A stretch of 64,000 nt of DNA. Origin: Chrysaora quinquecirrha. Taxonomy: Eukaryota > Cnidaria > Scyphozoa > Semaeostomeae > Pelagiidae. The notes under the pieces are model-generated. The model was not told the DNA's origin, did not search any database, and worked only from the letters and a program-made list of their open reading frames with translations. Where the stretch lies: assembly GCA_014526335.1 (NCBI GenBank), contig JACTAT010000285.1:225297-289296 (forward strand). The letters run 5' to 3'. The position numbers were made by a program, and so were the translations under genes. Shown here piece after piece: positions 45,187 through 55,267 of the stretch (positions within the stretch are counted from its first letter, which is position 1; every line of letters begins with the position of its first letter).

Positions 45187-48145
45187 TTTTTTTTTTTTTT
45201 TTTAAATATTCATTTCATTCTCAATAAAAATCGATTATAATATACAATAAAAACATAAAAGGGCAAATATGTAAAAAGTTAAAATAAATAAAAAAAAAAG
45301 CGTTAAAATAGCGTTCAAATTTAAAAGACTGTCCTAGATCCTCGGATACATAAAATCATAGATTTAAGTAGTTTAAAAGAAATTTTAGTTCTAATGTCCG
45401 AAATGATTTCATTATATTTCTTCCCTCGTTTCTCTGCGATTTTGGCTGCCAGTTTTTTATGAAAAGTTGTGCATTCTTTTGACATTGCTCCATTTGATCC
45501 GAATACCAAGGGGGTAAACGAGCCATGCTCCACTTCAATTATTCTTTGGTTATATGAACGTTTTTTCTTTTCAGCATTTTTCAAAACGGTTTCTGTTGCC
45601 TTGTTTTCGTACGATGGAGCTCGAAGATTCGCTCTGTGAACATCAAAATAGGCCGTTTGCCCTTCCCTGAAGAAACCTCGAGCTTTAATATCTAGGCGAG
45701 CGTTATCCTCAGTATTGGCAGACGACAATGATAACACTTCACCTGAGAGTGGCAAAAGCCTCGGTTCTATGGCTACGTTTCTGCAGATTTCATTTAACAG
45801 TTCAGCTTCAAAGTTTCTCAAATCGTTGTGTCTTATATGTATGAAACCTCCTTTTTTGCATGTCATGGCGTGTGGTACATTAAAAGGCTGATTACATGGG
45901 CATTTGCTTGGCAAATTTTGCAGAGGAAAGTCATATCTCAGATAGAGAGCGTCCCAAAATTCTTCTTTGTTCAAGACATACCCCTCTTCCTCCAAAGGGA
46001 GCGCCACCAGCCAATTAGAAGCACCTTTATCTTTAGCTAAAGATATTGTTTTTTTTAAGGAGGGTGATATTTCGTTTTCAATTTCAGTAGCCCTGTTCTT
46101 CCCCTGTATAATTCTTTCAATCTTACAGTTTTTCACAATTTGATCTGTCTTATTTGAGTCTGGTATTTCGCACATTCTTTGTTGGACTATCAAGGCTGCT
46201 AATGGGGCACTAATCATTTCCGATGCTTGGAACTCCCTCGTTGATTCTTCCACTATGTTTCCTACTCCCAAACCTCCAAGACGTGTAGGCATGCTAAAAA
46301 TGTCCTCAAGATCTGGGGGGATGTCGCATCCGAATATTGTTGGTATGAGCTTGTCAAATATGTATTCCAAAAGGGGTCTCAATAGGAGGTCAATGTCCGG
46401 AATCGTTCTGATGTAATAAGTGAATTTATGTTTGTACCCATGTATATATGCACTGTATGCAGCTTGAGGCTGGGTTTCGGCAATGCTACATAAATTCTCT
46501 AACTCTTTAATCCAGTTTTTGACTTTATCTCCCACATATTTTTCTTTAAAGCTTTTTGTTCCAAGAGCTGCCCCCAAATGCCGCTGACCTTCTGTTGTTA
46601 TCTGAATGGCAAAATTTTTAAAAATCACATTTGCTTCGTCTAGATCATGTTCGTTTCTCAAAATCAGCCATGACTTTACTTCATTTACAAAATATCCATA
46701 TTTTAATCCTTCTTTCGATAAATATTGGAAAAAACTGGCAAGTGATTTCAGTTTTCCTGCTGCAGAGGCATCGTCAGCCAGCCATACTTGTTTCACATGA
46801 AATGATTGAAGAAATATGCAACTGTTGAAATGATTGAAGAAATATGCAACTGCATAAAAAGGCATGGCCAATGGATCTCCCTGTGTTGTGCCCTCCTGAG
46901 AGAGAATTTCTCCTCCCCCAGAGATAAATAGCCGAGAAGGTTGTCTGTAAGTGTTTATCAGAATGATAGATGCTCTCGGGCAAAGTACTTGGATGTTATG
47001 CAGAGCAACGTTCCTATTCAAAGAGTTAAAGGCATTGGAGGCATCAATTAGCAAAACGCCTTGAGTATTTTCTTCCTGGAATATGTCTTGCATGGCATGA
47101 ATAGCGGCTTCTGCTCCGGCTTTGTGCCCTGCACATACCTGCAAAGGACCTGCTGACTCTTTAAAATCCTCTTTCAGCTCTGATGCAATAGCTCTGCCTA
47201 TTAAACGACGCAGTACTTCACCGATTCCAATGGGCCTTATGCCTGGGTTCTTATCAAGTGGAATCAATCGATTTGCTGTGTAGGCTTCTAGACACGAGGG
47301 GTCTAATACCTCACATGCTAGTTTTTGTGCCAAGGTGGCTATTTCTCCACGCAAGTCCTTCCCTTGTTTTTGAAACTGTTTAGAGCAGAGTATACGCCTA
47401 TATTGCACGGAATCCAATTGTGAGGGGCCAGCAGCTCCTTTTAGGGATTTAGCAAGCTGCTCTATTTTCTGCTCGTTGATATCTAATTTGATATTGCTCA
47501 AATTTTGAATGGGACCATTCAAAAGAGAATCTGCTTTGATTTGCCTAGGAACAGGATGTTTTTCTTTCAATCCCTGGAGAGTATCATCATTCAGTTGCAA
47601 TACCCCATTGCCTTGTTCATCACTTAGCAATCGTAGTGCTGCGTTTATCTTCCCTTCCATCATCAGTTTCGCAAAGGTTTTGCTGAAGTTTCCACTCTGT
47701 TTCTTCTTTTTCATGTTTCGCTGTATACTTTTGCATTCTGATATGATCTGGTCGAAGTTTCCTTTCTTCAGATTGTCAATTCGCTTTGCAAGAGCCTCAC
47801 TATTGTCTTTAGCTTTTGAAGAGCTGAATGGCTTTTGTAGTAATAATATTGGCAACACCATGAAGAATTTCAGGGCTATTCCTTGGCTATCAGAGTTGCA
47901 ATTAAATTTTCTTAGCCATTCTGTCAATAGATTAATAAATTCTTTTCCTGCTTTTCCTGATGGTAATTTGAAAATATTTTTCCTCCAGAAGACTCCTTCT
48001 TCATAAGCCTGATTCACTAGTTCAAAAAATCTTTCACCATTTATGTTGTATATAGATTTTGTCGGTATCGAGTGAATTGGCCTAAATTTAGGAAGGTTAG
48101 CAAGTGGAATATGGACAAAGCAATAACGAGCTGCTAAAAGTCAAG
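45187..48145 (-). mobile_element. poly(A)-tailed retroelement with RT and restriction-like endonuclease
   Basis: On the minus strand a long reverse-transcriptase frame is followed by a 3' UTR ending in a 17-base A run (T17 at 45187-45203), as expected for target-primed retrotransposition. The 5' border lies near 48145, where the frame meets a stop and a different sequence begins, so the copy is probably 5' truncated. No target duplication was confirmed. Confidence 0.7.
45321..48140 (-). CDS. reverse transcriptase with C-terminal PD-(D/E)xK-like endonuclease, open
   Basis: The frame is open for 939 codons up to 48140 and has no convincing start codon. RT motifs are DKNPGIRPIGIGEVLRR, GVLLIDASNAFNSLNR (motif A), EGTTQGDPLAMPFYA (motif B) and VWLADDASA (catalytic; LADD rather than YADD/FADD). 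The C-terminal part has a Cys/His knuckle (KCPCNQPFNVPHAMTC). A restriction-like nuclease core follows, DARLDIKARGF...AYFDV and RIIEVEHGSFTPLVFGS, then SFKLLKSMILCIRGSR. It resembles a family of RT proteins repeated in cnidarians and other animals and, in architecture, R2-like non-LTR elements. No frameshift is seen. Confidence 0.75.
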   Translation of the reverse strand, partial: LLAARYCFVHIPLANLPKFRPIHSIPTKSIYNINGERFFELVNQAYEEGVFWRKNIFKLPSGKAGKEFINLLTEWLRKFNCNSDSQGIALKFFMVLPILLLQKPFSSSKAKDNSEALAKRIDNLKKGNFDQIISECKSIQRNMKKKKQSGNFSKTFAKLMMEGKINAALRLLSDEQGNGVLQLNDDTLQGLKEKHPVPRQIKADSLLNGPIQNLSNIKLDINEQKIEQLAKSLKGAAGPSQLDSVQYRRILCSKQFQKQGKDLRGEIATLAQKLACEVLDPSCLEAYTANRLIPLDKNPGIRPIGIGEVLRRLIGRAIASELKEDFKESAGPLQVCAGHKAGAEAAIHAMQDIFQEENTQGVLLIDASNAFNSLNRNVALHNIQVLCPRASIILINTYRQPSRLFISGGGEILSQEGTTQGDPLAMPFYAVAYFFNHFNSCIFLQSFHVKQVWLADDASAAGKLKSLASFFQYLSKEGLKYGYFVNEVKSWLILRNEHDLDEANVIFKNFAIQITTEGQRHLGAALGTKSFKEKYVGDKVKNWIKELENLCSIAETQPQAAYSAYIHGYKHKFTYYIRTIPDIDLLLRPLLEYIFDKLIPTIFGCDIPPDLEDIFSMPTRLGGLGVGNIVEESTREFQASEMISAPLAALIVQQRMCEIPDSNKTDQIVKNCKIERIIQGKNRATEIENEISPSLKKTISLAKDKGASNWLVALPLEEEGYVLNKEEFWDALYLRYDFPLQNLPSKCPCNQPFNVPHAMTCKKGGFIHIRHNDLRNFEAELLNEICRNVAIEPRLLPLSGEVLSLSSANTEDNARLDIKARGFFREGQTAYFDVHRANLRAPSYENKATETVLKNAEKKKRSYNQRIIEVEHGSFTPLVFGSNGAMSKECTTFHKKLAAKIAEKRGKKYNEIISDIRTKISFKLLKSMILCIRGSRTVF

Positions 48146-48150
48146 CTTCC

Positions 48151-48480
48151 ATGAGGCATATTCGCAAGGCTCATGCTATTCATTCAATCGCTTTGTCAAA
48201 AAAAAGAAATTTGCTACCAGCCTTTAATCAAGTAGCAGAGCCAGCAATGAATTCAAGTCTTCAAGAAAATCAAGAACAAGAAGAAGAAGAGCAAAATCAA
48301 CAGCAGCAGCGACAACGCTACCATTCCTATCAAGATCATGAATATTTTCTGTCAAATCAAGATTTTCAGCAGCAGTTGGATGAAGATAATGAAGATGAAA
48401 TAAGAGAATATGATATTGATAATAATGACGATTTATTTAATAATCATGAACTTCCAAGTGAACAATATTATTATGATTAA
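48151..48480 (+). CDS. acidic Gln/Glu/Asp-rich hypothetical protein
   Basis: A 109-residue frame starting MRHIRKAHAIHS, then Gln/Glu repeats and an Asp/Asn/Tyr-rich tail. It directly follows the 5' border of the retroelement, so its true N-terminus may have been removed by that insertion. No family recognised. Confidence 0.4.
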   Translation: MRHIRKAHAIHSIALSKKRNLLPAFNQVAEPAMNSSLQENQEQEEEEQNQQQQRQRYHSYQDHEYFLSNQDFQQQLDEDNEDEIREYDIDNNDDLFNNHELPSEQYYYD

Positions 48481-48525
48481 CTAGTAAAATGAATTATAGC
48501 TACAGTATTAGTGTCAATGACCTTT

Positions 48526-48543
48526 TTAATAGAGTTCATTATC

Positions 48544-48575
<32 letters not shown>

Positions 48576-48906
48576 AGTTATTGTTAATAATGTTTTCTTC
48601 ATTTTCAAAATAGTAAGTGTAGTACAAAAATTTTGTCTTCATGTTATTTGAAGATATTGACTCTGGTAGGCGTAATGGATGAACCTTCATGACTTTGAAA
48701 GAAATCGAAGCTGAAGTTGTAGCTGTTGCTTCTCTTTTTGTAAACTCGGAAAAGAAAAAACCATCACTTTCATCAAGATGACGCGGAAATACAAGTTGCC
48801 CAACATTATAATTCAACATAGGGCGGGTTGACACATAGTTTGCAGTCGCTTGTAAAAGCTCACAATTAGTAATTTGAGCATATGACGATAAACTAAGCTT
48901 CTGCAA
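48526..48906 (-). CDS. hypothetical protein with poly-Asp tail
   Basis: 126 residues. The first 95 alternate hydrophobic and polar residues and look beta-rich (FPRHLDESDGFFFSEF, FKVMKVHPLRLPES). The end is an Asp9 run encoded by a (GAT)n microsatellite. An acidic C-terminal tail on a compact beta domain is typical of phage-type single-strand DNA-binding proteins, but this is only a compositional analogy. Confidence 0.4.
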
Positions 48907-49112
48907 TTCATTTTCTAGCCATATTCTCTTTATAATACAAATTCATAAAGCCTTTTTTTCTATTTTAAAGTGAAGAGCTTCATATTCTAGTTCCTTTCGA
49001 AGCAAATTTTGACCAGCTTCTAAATTAAAAAAAGGCACGCTATAGTTCATCATCTTCAGATAATATGTCGTTATCTTATTGAAAATATCTTGGATTTGGC
49101 GATTCAAATTGA

Positions 49113-49488
49113 TTGACGATTCTATCTGAGCAAGAGTATAGATTAAATTTACGCTTGTTTAGACAATATCAAATATTAAAAGCTTTTTTAATAGAGACGG
49201 CTTGTATGAAAGAGACCATTGTTGAAAATATAATAATGGAACAAGAAGAAAAAGAAGAAGTTAAAAAAAAATCACGAAGCATTACTTTTAAGCTGCAAGG
49301 AAATGGATGATCAAGCAGCCAAAATTGATGATAGTATATTAAAGACAGATAGAGAAAGATATGACAATATAATAAAGCATATGAAAGATAACGACATTTT
49401 ACAACTTTATCAAAAACAATTCGAAAAAACAATCTACAAGTTAGAACAGCAATGTTCACTTACTTTTCACTGTAAAATATTCTATTAA
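49113..49488 (+). pseudogene. small helical protein, frameshifted
   Basis: Two overlapping frames, one ending KSRSITFKLQGNG and the next starting MDDQAAKIDDSILKTD, look like one coiled-coil-rich protein of about 120 residues with a one-base shift near 49305. Glu/Lys-rich throughout. Function unknown. Confidence 0.35.
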
Positions 49489-49540
49489 GAAAAAAACTAG
49501 AATCTTTATTAAACTCAAGTTAAAGTCTTTGTTAAAAACT

Positions 49541-49794
49541 TTACATATTTTGTAATGCTTGTAAATCATAATCGTCAAGCATTTGTCTTTGACGAAACTG
49601 AGCCTGCATTCTTTTTCTAAATTCTGCCGCTTTTGCTGCACGTAAAGTCTCTTTATCTGAACAATCATAAAATAATTCTTTATAGTTTTTCTTGACAATG
49701 CAATGTTTAAAGTCTTCATCGCTACTATTTCTAAATTTAAATAACAGTGCAATAATTTTTGCTTGGAAATGTTTTTTATTGCCTTCACATTCAT
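49541..49794 (-). CDS. small hypothetical protein
   Basis: The C-terminal part of a longer minus-strand frame has a protein-like composition (KHCIVKKNYKELFYDCSDKE and EFRKRMQAQFRQRQMLDDYD). The N-terminal part of that frame is antisense to an acidic gene and poly-Phe/Ser. The real start is uncertain, possibly near 49780. Confidence 0.3.
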
Positions 49795-49804
49795 ACTGAA
49801 TCAA

Positions 49805-50299
49805 ATGGCAAGCGCTTTTGAAAGCAGAAGAAAAGGAAAGACAGAAGAAGAAGAAGAAAATGAAAGTACAACGGAAAGAAGAAGATGCCAAAGAGAAGAA
49901 GAAGAAAAAGAAGATGAAGAAGAAGAAATAATAATAATTCTTGATGAAGAATTTGATGAAAGCGAGAGAAAGCAAAGACAAAAATTCGTTAGAGCTTTAT
50001 GCAGCAGATTGATTCGCATTCAAATCAAAAGAAGGTTGAACAGCGCTTTTTTTTCAATTTGTTTGCAATTGAATAAACTTTCTGAGATGCATTTTATATT
50101 AATAGTAACATTGTTCCTTGTAGTTCAAGCCATAGCCTTTGGTTATCAAAATGATATTATACATGAAATGATTATGAATGAATTGGAAGATCTTAGACAA
50201 AAACATTATATTTCAGTTGCTTCAAGTAAACAAACTTTACAAAATCAAACTTTACAAAATCAAACTTACATCAATACTACTATTAGTACTTTTACTTAA
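49805..50299 (+). CDS. acidic membrane-anchored protein candidate
   Basis: Chosen start MASAFESRRKGKTEEEE at 49805. A Glu-rich region (residues about 12-50) and a basic helix precede one clear hydrophobic segment (HFILIVTLFLVVQAIAFGY). After it, a short Gln/Asn/Thr-rich tail contains N-x-T sites. The layout is that of a single-pass membrane protein. No family recognised. Confidence 0.4.
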   Translation: MASAFESRRKGKTEEEEENESTTERRRCQREEEEKEDEEEEIIIILDEEFDESERKQRQKFVRALCSRLIRIQIKRRLNSAFFSICLQLNKLSEMHFILIVTLFLVVQAIAFGYQNDIIHEMIMNELEDLRQKHYISVASSKQTLQNQTLQNQTYINTTISTFT

Positions 50300-50311
50300 A
50301 ATTTGAGTTTA

Positions 50312-51229
50312 TCAATGAGTTTCAGCAAAAAGTTGTTGAAGGTGATTGTTTATATGGACTCCATTTTCTTTCAATCTTTTCAATGCGGCTTGCTGATTTT
50401 GTTGACCTTTTAAATTAGCTAAAAAACTATTTCTCTTTTGTTCATATCTATATTCGCGACATATTACAATATCAACATCGCCAATTACTTCTGTTAAAAA
50501 GCTATAAGCATTTTGTATAAGTAATTTACTATTAAAAATTCTTTTTAAAAGATATTTTTGCAAATTTTTTTCTCCTTGCAATTTAGTTTTCAATGCTTTT
50601 CGAATCAAGGCAATTTTATAAAAATGACTTCCATTTCGTCCACGTATAAAGTTATTTACTAACAGAACACTATCATCAACATTGCGTAAATTGTGACGAC
50701 CGAAAAAACCTCGTCTTGCCAAATCAGCTTCAGAGAGACCCTCTGACCCATTTTCTTTCATTAATGTCGCAAATAAAGTCTTGACATCACTATACAATAT
50801 TTGACCAAAACGAAAAAAGCACACTATTGTCATTGGTATGCGTCCTCTCCAAAGACTTTGATCGTCCCACTCAAGCCCCTTTAAAATATCACAAAACATC
50901 ATCAATTCGTAATTCATTAATATTCTATATAACTTCATCCATACCGGTATTGTTCTCTGTATAAGCTGTCGCCTATCAATTGTTATGGATAGTTTTGTTC
51001 TTGCTGTTGTCATGTGACGGCATTGCTCCAGCAACTTGTATATCTCAAAATAAGATATATTTTCAATATGTTCACAATCAATACCCAGATTTTCAACACA
51101 TTTATTTCTCCAATATGCAGCATTTATTTCACAAAGTTCTTTTATACGCTTGTTTACGCTGAGCAGATTTTTAACATCATTCAAGTCACAGTATCTCATG
51201 ATAGAAAGCAAAACACATTGATTCTCCAT
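50312..51229 (-). CDS. F-box-like protein encoded by the virus-like element
   Basis: Intact 305-residue frame. Residues about 6-52 (LLSIMRYCDLNDVKNLLSVN, then ELC and YWRNKCVENLG) match the F-box pattern of a Leu-rich helix, V-N-K-R and a W-R-x-K-C end, which binds Skp1 in SCF ubiquitin ligases. The remainder is helical and basic without recognisable repeats, and would be the substrate-binding part. A promoter-like module (palindrome plus TATA) lies 80-130 bp upstream. A selfish element could use such a protein to redirect host ubiquitination; this is inference. Confidence 0.55.
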   Translation of the reverse strand: MENQCVLLSIMRYCDLNDVKNLLSVNKRIKELCEINAAYWRNKCVENLGIDCEHIENISYFEIYKLLEQCRHMTTARTKLSITIDRRQLIQRTIPVWMKLYRILMNYELMMFCDILKGLEWDDQSLWRGRIPMTIVCFFRFGQILYSDVKTLFATLMKENGSEGLSEADLARRGFFGRHNLRNVDDSVLLVNNFIRGRNGSHFYKIALIRKALKTKLQGEKNLQKYLLKRIFNSKLLIQNAYSFLTEVIGDVDIVICREYRYEQKRNSFLANLKGQQNQQAALKRLKENGVHINNHLQQLFAETH

Positions 51230-51300
51230 CTTTTTTTCTCAAAATTAACAAATTAACAAGCAAGAGAGAGATAAAGACTAAAGTGTTAATTATACTTAAG

Positions 51301-51358
51301 CATTATTTATACTTAATATTTGACAGGTCATCAATCAATCCATCAGTCAATCAATCAA
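51301..51358 (-). promoter_or_regulatory. putative promoter of F-box gene: palindrome-like site plus TATA
   Basis: The minus strand shows repeated TTGATTGA and a TGACCTGTCA site (51321-51358). GTATAAATAATG (51301-51312) follows, about 75 bp before the ATG at 51229. It is the most degenerate of the shared sites. Confidence 0.45.
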
Positions 51359-51402
51359 AAAACAATAGTTCTTTTGTTTTATTGTTCTTATACAAAAAAA
51401 AT

Positions 51403-51951
51403 TCAGCCAGTGGTTGTGTAATAAGGGCTTGCTTTCAAAATTTTTTTGAGTTGTAATTCTTCTTCTTCTTTTTCATCTAATAAAGTATCACTTTTTGTTC
51501 TTCTAAGTTTTCGATTTTCTTTTAGCTTAAGTCTCGCTAAAGTCTCTTCATGGTCTCTAAATTTTATTGCTTGTATTTGAATTTCTACAGCAGCCTCGAC
51601 AGTTTTAACCAGATCTTGAATTTTTCTATCTTCTGTAACAGCAAATGCTAACATCATGCCAGTTATGTTTTTTGCTTTCCATATCTTCTCAACTCTCTCT
51701 TTCAATGTAGCATATGCTATATAATGAATTCTTTCGTATACTTCTTCTTGATCGAAGCTATACATAACATTCATATCCATTCTTTTTCTTACTTCAGATA
51801 TTGTTCTATAAGTCACACAATCAGCATAACGATAAAGGGTCTCTTTCCATGCAGGACCAAAATGCATTTCATGTTGATGTTTAGCTTGTTCTTCTCTCAG
51901 TTGACGCAAACGTTTATCAAGTTCTTCTGGATCAAATAATTTGCCAGCCAT
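51403..51951 (-). CDS. hypothetical helical protein, 182 aa
   Basis: Intact frame starting MAGKLFDPEELDKRLRQLRE, almost entirely charged helix, with a coiled-coil-like C-terminal third (KLKENRKLRRTKSDTLLDEK). A strong promoter-like module lies just upstream. Unrecognised; length and context are compatible with a virion-associated or scaffolding protein. Confidence 0.5.
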   Translation of the reverse strand: MAGKLFDPEELDKRLRQLREEQAKHQHEMHFGPAWKETLYRYADCVTYRTISEVRKRMDMNVMYSFDQEEVYERIHYIAYATLKERVEKIWKAKNITGMMLAFAVTEDRKIQDLVKTVEAAVEIQIQAIKFRDHEETLARLKLKENRKLRRTKSDTLLDEKEEEELQLKKILKASPYYTTTG

Positions 51952-52007
51952 CTTACTGCCTTTTCTTCACAATTCATACAACTGAATATTACTTTCGCAA
52001 ATTGTTC

Positions 52008-52068
52008 AATTTATATATTTTTCTCTTTGACACATGTCAATTTTTTGATTGATTGATTGACAGCTGTT
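52008..52068 (-). promoter_or_regulatory. putative promoter: two palindromic sites plus TATA
   Basis: The minus strand reads CAGCTGTCAATCAATCAATC, a TTGACATGTGTCA palindrome (52028-52040) and AATATATAAATTG (52008-52021), then the ATG at 51951. It has the same order as the sites at 57 and 61 kb. Confidence 0.6.
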
Positions 52069-53183
52069 CTATGTCGTCTGCTTAAGTCTAAATTTTAAAT
52101 CAATATAAGCATTTACTATCAATTTCTCACCAGAAGAATTTGTCATTAAAATCTGAAAAGTATTTCATGATTGATTTTTCAAATCACAATACATTTCTGT
52201 TTCAGGTTGATATGAAAAAATATCATTTCCATCTGACAATGTGGTACAAAAGGAAGGAATAACGCATAATATTGGAGCATTTACTCCTCCCAAATATGTA
52301 TCTTCCACATTATTACTATACATGAAATAATCATCTCCCGATAGTGTAATGAATTTTCCAAGATTTCAAATCCCAAAAATGGAAATAATTTTCTTCCTAC
52401 ACCAATATTTTGCACATAAGGCGGGATATTGTTTATATGCGTTTGAAGAATATTAGAAGTCGAATCTATTATCAATTTCCATTCCCACCTCAACCAACTT
52501 TTATTCAAATTCCATTGATCGTCATTATCATAAGGAATATATGTAAATAGCTGTTTATCATCATGTAAAGGATAGTTTTTCAAAACCATTTTTTCAAATG
52601 CAGTCTTGAATGCATATTCAGTTCCATCTATATGTTTTATAGATAATTCGTTGTAATCCGTCATGGCATCCAAAATCTGTTTTACAGATACTATCTTCAC
52701 GCCCAATGGAATATAACGTTCTTTAAGCATTTTTGCCACATCAAGACGAATGACAGACGCCATTGCTTGTTTAAAGTCCATATAATATTTATTGCTATTA
52801 GATATATTTGTCACACAATTATAATAATTCTCTTTATAGCTCGCTTCATTATACTCTCTAGTGTCATGCATTAACTGTCCATCAACATTTCTTTTGACTT
52901 TATCATGCGCATATTTCTTCCATGCTCCCAACTTTATTTCTACCATCCAATCTTCTAAAATATATTGATCTGGAATCTTTATAACTGGCACACCTGTTTT
53001 ATCATAATCATAGTAATTAAATACTATTTTATTTAAAGCCACATGCCATCCTTCTGTAATTTGTATACTGCTGAGTTCATTACTATTTACCAACTTATCA
53101 TTCAATTTCAAAAACTCTGAAGACTCACTATCATAATATCCATGAAGTAAAAAGGTATTTGCATTGTTATTAAACGAATTCAT
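52069..53183 (-). pseudogene. Polinton structural protein, paralogue C
   Basis: The main frame (53183-52281) starts MNSFNNNANTFLLHGYYDSE and has a beta-rich pattern with SSIQITEGWHVALNKIVF near its start. After a frame change near 52320 the continuation reads FCTTLSDGNDIFSY and, past a TGA near 52160, ends with SGEKLIVNAYIDLKFR. The N-terminal 'ligand then W-x-A-L' start and the C-terminal GE-x-x-V-x-x-x-x-x-F strand are shared with the gene at 54983-53677 and with a protein family found beside Maverick capsid genes. Role probably capsid, penton or fibre; not decided. Confidence 0.5.
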
Positions 53184-53676
53184 ATTTCTTTGTCTCTAAA
53201 CGATGACGGATCTGATGTGAAAAATAACTCGACTCCAAAAAATGAAGGATTAAATATCTCATCAGCGGAAATATCACATAAAAATAAATTACACTCCAAT
53301 TTACTTATGAATGCGCAGTCTTTAAAAGTTATTTGATTCGGAGTTTACAAGTTAATATTTCATTTTATATTTATCGATTTTGTCTGATAATCCAATCTAT
53401 TAAAAAAAATATTTCCTAACAATGAGCACATGTTATTTATCACTCTTCCTTCAAAATTTACAGAAGTAAAAAAAGGATTGAAATTTATCGGATCGTTTAG
53501 AATCAAATCAGTACTGCATAAATCTAACAGCACATCAAAACAGTCGTCTGAAAAAGCAATTGATTTCACTCCTACTTTTATATCATTGTTTTTTGGAAAT
53601 AATACAATTGGATTTCAATATCTTTACTAATCACAATTTTTTTCCTTATTTATATCTTGAAATAATATCACTTGCG
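53183..53676 (-). pseudogene. structural protein fragment B
   Basis: After the stop of the upstream gene a frame begins MTQVILFQD and breaks. A second frame (53569-53360) carries MKSIAFSDDCFDVLLDLCS and FEGRVINNMCSLLG. The rest to 53183 shows only short pieces. It may be a third relative of the neighbouring structural genes, badly decayed. Confidence 0.35.
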
Positions 53677-54983
53677 TCATTTTGTTGTCAAATATAGCTC
53701 TACTATTGTTTCTCCTCCAACTTTCGCTTTAGAATGCAAATGAATAATTTTCTCTTTAGAATCCAAGTCTGGCGGATGTGGTACGATTTTCAGCCGAAAT
53801 TGTTGAAAGACATTAGCTTGAAGAGTAGAATATGACAACTCTTTAAATTCCGTCATTTGATTAGGCCAAGCAGATCTTTTATAGCCATTATTATTAAATT
53901 GTAAAAATAAATTCGCTAATGTTTTTTTCAGATCTGCCAGATGATAAATTCGGTTCTATAATATTACAATTTAGCGAATAAACTTCAGGCAAATTGGTGC
54001 ACAAATGACTAGCTCGATTTAATGGAAAACCTCTTCTCATTCCCTTGTGAGTTGGAGCGGGATAATTTTTATCATATAAAGGCATGCTGCTTTCACCAGG
54101 TGGCAATTTTGTCCAAAACATGATTTCTAAATAATCTTTTTGAAAATTAATATCACTTCCTTTGTCATAATTCCTATGTCATGTCACAATAAAATAACGA
54201 TATAAAGTTTCAGGATGATTGTCTTTCATCCAATTCCAAAACAATTTCACAGAATGACCATAAACAACAGCAATCTTATCATGCACTAGGAAAATAATCT
54301 TCTTTCAGATTATCCAATCCGAGCCTTGCAACTACCATTCTGCTGAATCTACATGTTTGAAATTGCTGACTTTGATCATATCCCATTCCATCCACAATAT
54401 TCATTCCGCGAAAGCCCAAATCAAAATAATCCTTATCATGTTGATGCTCGATATACATTATCGATTGTTGACCCCAAACATCAATAGCATTTTGCCTGCC
54501 TTTAAAATCAAATTTCAATCTAAAATCCAAATTCAAAAATTCATTCATTTTATGAAAATCCCAATCTCCATCATTTTTCCAAGATTCGGCTTCAGAAGGT
54601 GGTAAACATATACTGGGATATAAATCTTGATCAGCTGACCACAATCCCGTCTTATTTTGTGTATTAAACAACATTTTGTATCTGTATTTTTTTTCAGGTT
54701 CAAGCAATTCTTGATTTACATCAAAATTATTTTTGAATATTACATTTTCACTATTAAAAGGACTACTCAATCTTTTATACCGAAAGAATTTTGCAAATTC
54801 AACCTTTTCTCTAGCTGGAAGTATGACTTTTGTACATGCCATAGCCCATACTGATGACCGATCTAGTTGAATAATGTCATTCAATTGAACGCGAAAATTT
54901 GTATTTGTATCATATTTAGATTGTTCTGATGATGATATAGCAGTAATTCTGTCAGATTTCTTAGTATAAATCCTTTCTCCCAT
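53677..54983 (-). pseudogene. Polinton structural protein, paralogue A
   Basis: It starts MGERIYTKKSDRITAIS, with FRVQLNDIIQLDRSSVWAMA near residue 30. The first frame ends at 54279. The continuation (WMKDNHPETLYRYFIVT, a TGA, then KDYLEIMFWTKLPPGESS and LCTNLPEVYSLNCNIIEP) lies one base off. A third piece ends VPHPPDLDSKEKIIHLHS...GGETIVELYLTTK. The full protein would be about 435 residues. Two shifts and one stop break it. The family accompanies capsid genes in Maverick-type elements. Confidence 0.55.
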
Positions 54984-54985
54984 GC

Positions 54986-55267
54986 TTATTTTTCTTCCTT
55001 CTCCTCTTCACTTTCGTCAATATTTTCCCTATGACGTTTTATACTACCCTCATTCTCTTCTATTTCAGATTTTAACGCTTCAAAAAAATTTTGTTGTGAA
55101 ATAAAATTATTTATTTTTATTTTTTTATTTCGTGAATCTCGGATGCATACTTCTTGCAAGTGATTTTTTGTTATCCAGAGCGGCTTGTGATATTTTAAAC
55201 ATTTAACTAAAAACCATTGAATTCCATCAATTTTTTGTCTTTTTAATACTTTATCGATTTTAATCAT
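54986..55267 (-). CDS. chromodomain-like C-terminal part of integrase, separated by a stop
   Basis: 93 residues in the same frame as the integrase, directly after its TAA (55270-55268), beginning at an ATG. IDKVLKRQKIDGIQWFLVKC and PLWITKNHL match a chromodomain, which Polinton integrases carry at their C-terminus. A highly acidic tail follows. It may be translated separately (TAAATG arrangement), read through, or the stop may be a recent mutation. Confidence 0.6.
   Translation of the reverse strand: MIKIDKVLKRQKIDGIQWFLVKCLKYHKPLWITKNHLQEVCIRDSRNKKIKINNFISQQNFFEALKSEIEENEGSIKRHRENIDESEEEKEEK

Noticed and set aside
49541..49981. 146-residue minus-strand protein in full
   Set aside because: Its first half is Phe/Ser-rich antisense of the acidic plus-strand gene. 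Only the C-terminal part looks like protein.
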